This document shows positions 35,200 through 38,628 of a stretch of 38,628 bases of DNA, piece after piece. The translations under genes and the position numbers were made by a program. The notes beneath the pieces were generated by a model, which worked only from the letters and a program-made list of their open reading frames with translations, searched no databases and had not been told where the DNA came from. Position 1 is the stretch's first letter, and every line of letters begins with the position of its first letter. The stretch is from Candidatus Bipolaricaulota bacterium (GTDB lineage Bacteria > Bipolaricaulota > Bipolaricaulia > RBG-16-55-9 > DRXL01). The DNA lies in contig JAUQPG010000001.1 in the NCBI GenBank assembly GCA_030550495.1, forward strand, positions 1-38,628, given 5' to 3'.

Positions 35200-35781
35200 A
35201 TGGCAGTCAATATCCCCGGCTACACCTACGGAAGTGCCTCTCAGTCACCGGTCACTCTCAAGGAGCTCGAAGAGCTGAAAAAAGCTGTGCTCTTCAGCGC
35301 CGAGGACGAAAAGTACCTCAAGATGGCCGGCGAAGTCCTCAAAGATCAGATCGACGCTGTGCTCGATCTCTGGTACGGCTTTGTGGGATCACATCCCCAT
35401 TTGGTCTATTATTTCTCTGGCCCAGATGGCAAGCCCGACGCGAATTATCTTGAAGCTGTGCGCAAGCGTTTTGGCCAATGGATCTTAGACACGTGCAATC
35501 GCCCCTACGATCAGACCTGGCTCAACTATCAGCACGAGATCGGGCTGCGACACCATCGCACCAAGAAGAACAAGACCGACAACGTGCGCTCGGTGCCCCA
35601 CGTCCCGTTGCGCTATCTCATTGCGTTTATTTATCCCATCACCGCGACGATCAAGCCCTTCCTGGCAAAGAAGGGGCACAGCCCCGACGAAGTTGATAAA
35701 ATGCACCAAGCATGGTTCAAGTCGGTGACGCTCCAAGTGGCGCTGTGGAGCTACCCCTATGCGAAAGACGGAGATTTCTGA
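35200..35781 (+). CDS. Protoglobin
   Basis: A 193-residue single-domain globin of the protoglobin family, which binds O2, CO and NO at heme. The family pattern is clear: the N-terminal GYTYGSASQSPVTLKELEELKKAVLFSAED, WYGFVGSHPHLVYYF, and YQHEIGLRHHRTKKNKTD containing the proximal heme His (among His112, 118 and 119), followed by VPLRYLIAFIYPITATIKPFL. It overlaps the MarR gene by 23 nt, which suggests one regulatory unit that senses or detoxifies a gas. Confidence 0.92.
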   Translation: MAVNIPGYTYGSASQSPVTLKELEELKKAVLFSAEDEKYLKMAGEVLKDQIDAVLDLWYGFVGSHPHLVYYFSGPDGKPDANYLEAVRKRFGQWILDTCNRPYDQTWLNYQHEIGLRHHRTKKNKTDNVRSVPHVPLRYLIAFIYPITATIKPFLAKKGHSPDEVDKMHQAWFKSVTLQVALWSYPYAKDGDF

Positions 35782-36361
35782 GCTTGACGAGAAGATCGTC
35801 GCGGCGCTGGAGCGGCTCTCGCACGTGCTCCGCACGCTCTTGTGGGAGGAGGCCGTGGAGAGCCGCCTCAGCCCCATCCAGATTCAGTCGCTGATCTATC
35901 TCAGCTCCCACGACGAGAAGCTCTGTCGGGTCAATCAGCTCGCCCAGGAGTTTGGACTGACCCCGGCGACGATGAGCGACGCGATCTCTTCTCTTGAAGC
36001 CAAGGGCCTGCTCGCTCGCGAGCCGCACCCAGACGACCGCCGCGCTCAAACGCTGCGCCTGACGGCCAAGGGCCGACGCTCTGGCGCAAAGCTCTCCCGC
36101 TGGAGCGATCCGCTCAAAGAGCAGCTGAGACAGTTCCCTCTCGAAGAGCGCGAGCGGGCTCTCGTCTTTCTGTTAAAGCTCATCGAATCGCTCTATCGCG
36201 CTGGGATCATTAGTGTTGCAAGAATTTGCTTGACGTGCCGTTTCTTCCGCCCCAACGCGCACAGAGATTCGCGAGCGCCGCACCATTGTGCGCTCATGGA
36301 CAAGCCCCTCGCAGAGAGGGATCTACGAGTGGATTGCCCAGAGCATGAGCTCGTTGCTTAG
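35759..36361 (+). CDS. MarR-family regulator with C-terminal four-Cys motif
   Basis: A 200-residue protein. The winged-helix part (about 10-145) has LSPIQIQSLIYL, VNQLAQEFGLTPATMSDAISSLEAKGLLAREPHPDDRRAQTLRLTAKG, the MarR wing with DDRRA. A C-terminal extension carries Cys157, Cys160, Cys177 and Cys193 (C-x2-C-x16-C-x15-C, ending DCPEHE), likely a metal or iron-sulfur site that could respond to oxidants or NO. It shares an operon with protoglobin and probably binds the TTAGGAATCCTAA palindrome. The stop codon touches the palindromic repeat copy 2. Confidence 0.88.
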   Translation: MRKTEISELDEKIVAALERLSHVLRTLLWEEAVESRLSPIQIQSLIYLSSHDEKLCRVNQLAQEFGLTPATMSDAISSLEAKGLLAREPHPDDRRAQTLRLTAKGRRSGAKLSRWSDPLKEQLRQFPLEERERALVFLLKLIESLYRAGIISVARICLTCRFFRPNAHRDSRAPHHCALMDKPLAERDLRVDCPEHELVA

Positions 36362-36433
36362 GCCCTCACCCCGCCCTTGCGGGCACCCCTCTCCCGTGAG
36401 TGAGTCACGGGAGAGGAGGCAGGGGTGAGGGCC
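36361..36433. repeat. Palindromic repeat copy 2 between convergent genes
   Basis: Outer arms GGCCCTCACCCC (36361-36372) and GGGGTGAGGGCC (36422-36433) are perfect complements; an inner stem CCTCTCCCGTGA (36388-36399) / TCACGGGAGAGG (36405-36416) is also perfect. It matches the copy in recG. It starts at the MarR stop codon and contains the stop codon of the convergent DUF5317 gene, so it encodes the last residues of that protein and may act as a bidirectional terminator. Confidence 0.8.
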
Positions 36434-36968
36434 TCTTCGCCAGCAGCCAAATCACCCCTACGCCCAAGAGCAAATCTCCAACGCTGAACGCATTGGCAAA
36501 CGGCACCCAACTGGGCAGCCAGAAGATATCCCCCAAAAAATTGAGCTTCGTCGTCTCGCTCATCACGATAACGTTGCCTGAAACGCCCTCAGTGAGCAAT
36601 TTTTCGACTGTTACAGTTCTGCCGGCGGCGCGCAGCGCGTCCAAAGAAGCGGGCATATGTCCGCCATTAGCTGCAATAACTGTAAAATTCAAGAGCATCC
36701 CCAGCGCCATCAGCCAGAGCGCCTTTTCACGAAAGTTTATGATCGCAAAGAGCAGGAGGAGCACATACGACGCAATGTGAAAGAATTCCATCCCCCAGAT
36801 GATGATGGGCTTGGCTCCTGGGCTGAGGGGCAAGATCAACATCTGGATAAGCACGGCGAGCAGCACCAGCCCGCTTGCTCGCAGTCGCAGCTGTGCCAGA
36901 TGCGCGAGACCCCTATGGCGTATGAGCCCAATAAGCAGCCCTAGGACAATCGCCCAGAGGAGAACCAT
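36405..36968 (-). CDS. DUF5317 membrane protein
   Basis: A 187-residue protein with five or so hydrophobic segments, including LLWAIVLGLLIGLIRHRGL, SGLVLLAVLIQMLIL, YVLLLLFAIINF and LLLGVGVIWLLA, and the NGGHMPASLDAL motif after the helix, as in DUF5317. Function is unknown. It overlaps the upstream HD-GYP gene by 28 nt, so the two are co-transcribed. Its tail (PSPLPPLP) is encoded by the palindromic repeat. Confidence 0.8.
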   Translation of the reverse strand: MVLLWAIVLGLLIGLIRHRGLAHLAQLRLRASGLVLLAVLIQMLILPLSPGAKPIIIWGMEFFHIASYVLLLLFAIINFREKALWLMALGMLLNFTVIAANGGHMPASLDALRAAGRTVTVEKLLTEGVSGNVIVMSETTKLNFLGDIFWLPSWVPFANAFSVGDLLLGVGVIWLLAKRPSPLPPLP

Positions 36969-38251
36969 AGCGGCTCCTTCAGTTCGTCAGAGATGACGCG
37001 CACGAGCGCTTCGACGACCTTGGGGTCGAACTGGCGGCCGCTCTGGCTTTGGATAATGCGCACGGCTTCGACAGGCTCATAGTGTCGGGGCAATCCCTGG
37101 GATTCGCGATAGGGCCGGTCGCTAGTGAGGGCGTGATAGACGTCGGCGACGTGAATAATTCGTGCGCCCAGAGGGATCTGTTCGCCCTTGAGACCTTCAG
37201 GGTAGCCGGTGCCGTCCCAGCGCTCATGCTCATATTTCACGAGCTGGGCGGCTTCGCTGTACATCTCTAAATTTTTTAAGAGATCGAAGCCGACGATCGT
37301 GTGTTGTTTCACGAGCTGCCAATCGGAGTCATCGAGCGGGCCACGTTTATTGAGAATAGAATCGGGGATAGCGACCTTGCCGATGTCATGGACGCGCGCG
37401 GCAGTGCGAATCGTCTCGATCTGGTCTTCGGGCAGTTCCAGCTCACGCGCGATCTTTTCCGCTAGATCTGCAACCCTTTCAGAGTGTTCGGCGGTGTAGG
37501 GATCGTGTTCATGGAGCATGTGGACGATGGTTTCGAGGGTGCGTTGGGTCTCTCTGCGCAGTTTCGTATAGCCGCGCAGGGTCAGGTGCACGCCGACGGC
37601 GGGGATGAGCACCAAAAGAGTTTGCCAAGGGGCTTGGGCGTAGACGACGGCGACCAAGATCGAGATAACGCCGATAGCCAAGACTTGGAAAGGCAAGGTG
37701 TGTATCTTGAAGGTCACGAGCTTCGTAAAGCTGATACGTTGGGTCAGGCTGAGGATTCCAGAGACGAGCACAGTATTTGTGACCGTGTAGCCTGCATAGG
37801 CCAGGGTAGGGGGTATCAACTCGGTGAGTGATGCATACGGGGGCGCATGGCCATCGAGTCGTTGAAAGATCAAGATAGCTGCCCAGCCACTGAGCAGGAT
37901 TTGGCTTGTATTGAATGCGACACGAGAGATAAAAGTAGCAGCGCCGTCTTTCAGATATCGCCAGCGCAAGATGATCTCTGCAGGAAGCGTTCCGAGCACG
38001 GTGCTCCACATCATTGCTGAGGGACCGTCGATAAACAACACCGCGCAGTAGATGACCTCGCTCATGGAAATCCTGTGCCTGAGCGCAACTTCTACCTCGA
38101 AGATATCGGCCAGGAAGGCAAGGCTTGCCGCAATCAATATAAAATAGTGGGGGAGATAGAGCTGAGGCAAGTAGAGCCCAAGGGGTACGAGGCTCGCTAA
38201 CACAACGACCCAAATGTAGACCTTTGCTTGCCAGCTCATCGTGGCAAGCAT
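36941..38251 (-). CDS. Membrane-bound HD-GYP domain phosphodiesterase
   Basis: About 436 residues. The N-terminal half (about 1-215) has several transmembrane helices (a MASE-like sensor). The C-terminal half is an HD-GYP domain with VHDIGKVAIPD, EHERWDGTGYPEGLKGEQIPLGARIIHVADVYHALTSDRPYR and a final QFDPKVVEAL. HD-GYP enzymes hydrolyse cyclic di-GMP or cGAMP. The first ATG overlaps a TATAAT (38255-38250), so ATG 38239 (MSWQAK) is a possible true start. Co-transcribed with DUF5317. Confidence 0.9.
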   Translation of the reverse strand: MLATMSWQAKVYIWVVVLASLVPLGLYLPQLYLPHYFILIAASLAFLADIFEVEVALRHRISMSEVIYCAVLFIDGPSAMMWSTVLGTLPAEIILRWRYLKDGAATFISRVAFNTSQILLSGWAAILIFQRLDGHAPPYASLTELIPPTLAYAGYTVTNTVLVSGILSLTQRISFTKLVTFKIHTLPFQVLAIGVISILVAVVYAQAPWQTLLVLIPAVGVHLTLRGYTKLRRETQRTLETIVHMLHEHDPYTAEHSERVADLAEKIARELELPEDQIETIRTAARVHDIGKVAIPDSILNKRGPLDDSDWQLVKQHTIVGFDLLKNLEMYSEAAQLVKYEHERWDGTGYPEGLKGEQIPLGARIIHVADVYHALTSDRPYRESQGLPRHYEPVEAVRIIQSQSGRQFDPKVVEALVRVISDELKEPLWFSSGRLS

Positions 38252-38268
38252 TATAAGAGAAAAGAGAA

Positions 38269-38293
38269 GGGAGAGTCCAATCTGGACCCTCCC
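38269..38293 (-). terminator. Terminator of the 47-residue peptide gene
   Basis: GGGAG-A-GTCCA (38269-38279) pairs with TGGAC-C-CTCCC (38283-38293) with one internal mismatch and a 3-nt loop. On the minus strand it is followed by TTCTCTTTTCTCT, a T-rich tail. Confidence 0.7.
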
Positions 38294-38326
38294 TCAACTT
38301 GTAGCTATTGAGCTAGGAAAGCGGGT

Positions 38327-38470
38327 TTAACCCCACTTGGAAGGAGCGCCGCTCATGAGCACGAAGGCACTGATGATTGCCAGAATATAGAGCACCTTAG
38401 CCCCGACCTTTGCCTTGACCCAACCGGCCACCCGCTCCACCACCTGCTCGTTATATTCTCCCCACTTCAT
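38327..38470 (-). CDS. 47-residue single-pass membrane peptide
   Basis: From ATG 38470, with GGGAGG 8 nt upstream. The peptide has an amphipathic basic N-terminus (MKWGEYNEQVVERVAGW) and one transmembrane helix (about 25-42, VLYILAIISAFVLMSG), ending SKWG. It has its own promoter and terminator, so it is very likely real. Function is unknown; it might be a membrane anchor, a small regulator or a toxin-like peptide. Confidence 0.7.
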   Translation of the reverse strand: MKWGEYNEQVVERVAGWVKAKVGAKVLYILAIISAFVLMSGAPSKWG

Positions 38471-38505
38471 GGTACTTACCTCCCTTGTATGTTGTTGATG
38501 ACCGC

Positions 38506-38534
38506 ATTTTATATGCAATTGTATGCGTTGTCAA
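38506..38534 (-). promoter_or_regulatory. Promoter of the 47-residue peptide gene
   Basis: On the minus strand perfect TTGACA (38534-38529) and TAAAAT (38511-38506) are separated by 17 nt, upstream of the RBS. Confidence 0.7.
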
Positions 38535-38567
38535 GGGTTTTAGCCAAAATCGCGTTTGCTTCTTTTT

Positions 38568-38627
38568 CTAGAATGGCCGAAACTCCCGCCGGAACTGCAC
38601 CCCACCTGACACGTCGAGATAGCTCAG
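38568..38627 (-). CDS. C-terminal end of a probable outer-membrane protein (partial)
   Basis: An open minus-strand frame enters from the right edge and ends at a TAG (38570-38568). The visible residues LSYLDVSGGVQFRREFRPF look like a last beta strand ending in Phe, typical of outer-membrane barrels. Too short to assign a family. Confidence 0.45.
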   Translation of the reverse strand: MSYLDVSGGVQFRREFRPF

Positions 38628-38628
38628 C

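Overview
The window is about 38.6 kb of a G+C-rich bacterial chromosome, probably from a deep-branching and possibly thermophilic lineage. It carries one complete 16S rRNA gene with its own consensus sigma70 promoter but no 23S or 5S gene downstream. I also see a short Thermus-like EF-Ts, an intein-bearing 2-oxoacid:ferredoxin oxidoreductase, a protoglobin and short promoter-to-start distances. The 16S sequence and gene mix remind me of Bipolaricaulota/Acetothermia (OP1), but that is an impression; placing the 16S in a tree would settle it. Secreted proteins ending in an aromatic residue hint at an outer membrane.

Layout. 1-1.3 kb: end of a glycine-rich membrane protein, then a GEMM (cyclic-dinucleotide) riboswitch whose closing helix contains the start codon of a CRP/FNR regulator with N-terminal cysteines. 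1.4-4.1 kb: an A+T-rich island with a 27-codon peptide ORF, a strong hairpin, a radical SAM/SPASM enzyme with an internal deletion, and a broken MFS exporter, which reads as a decaying horizontally acquired RiPP-type cluster. 4.2-4.9 kb: a DUF433/DUF5615 toxin-antitoxin pair. 5-9 kb: a two-gene 2-oxoacid:ferredoxin oxidoreductase with an intein between two iron-sulfur ligand cysteines. 9.1-10.5 kb: an exported barrel-sandwich protein and a peroxiredoxin. 10.5-12.4 kb: the 16S unit. 12.5-15.8 kb: a second CRP-type regulator, a truncated cupredoxin, a Nudix hydrolase, a methyltransferase and a short repeat protein.

15.8-26.7 kb is mainly housekeeping: cysS, a sulfatase, recG (with a palindromic repeat inside its reading frame), gatC, an M14 carboxypeptidase, rpsB-tsf-pyrH and dnaB. 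26.7-31.9 kb is a branched-chain amino-acid-type ABC transporter (livG-livF-livH-livM) with the binding protein on the opposite strand behind a long structured leader. 32-35 kb: folE, a secreted barrel-like protein, thiL and a ubiquitin-like/Mut7-C RNase fusion. 35.1-38.6 kb: a protoglobin-MarR operon with a likely operator, a second palindromic repeat, a DUF5317/HD-GYP pair, a 47-residue membrane peptide and the end of another probable outer-membrane protein.

Links between parts. The HD-GYP protein (c-di-GMP breakdown) and the GEMM riboswitch (dinucleotide sensing) may belong to one signalling circuit. Two CRP/FNR regulators, a protoglobin with a Cys-rich MarR, a peroxiredoxin and ferredoxin-dependent carbon metabolism fit a redox- or oxygen-sensitive lifestyle. 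The most unusual items are the intein site, the start-codon-sequestering riboswitch, the RiPP-like island, the stand-alone 16S gene with crossed flanking helices, and the palindromic repeat translated inside recG.
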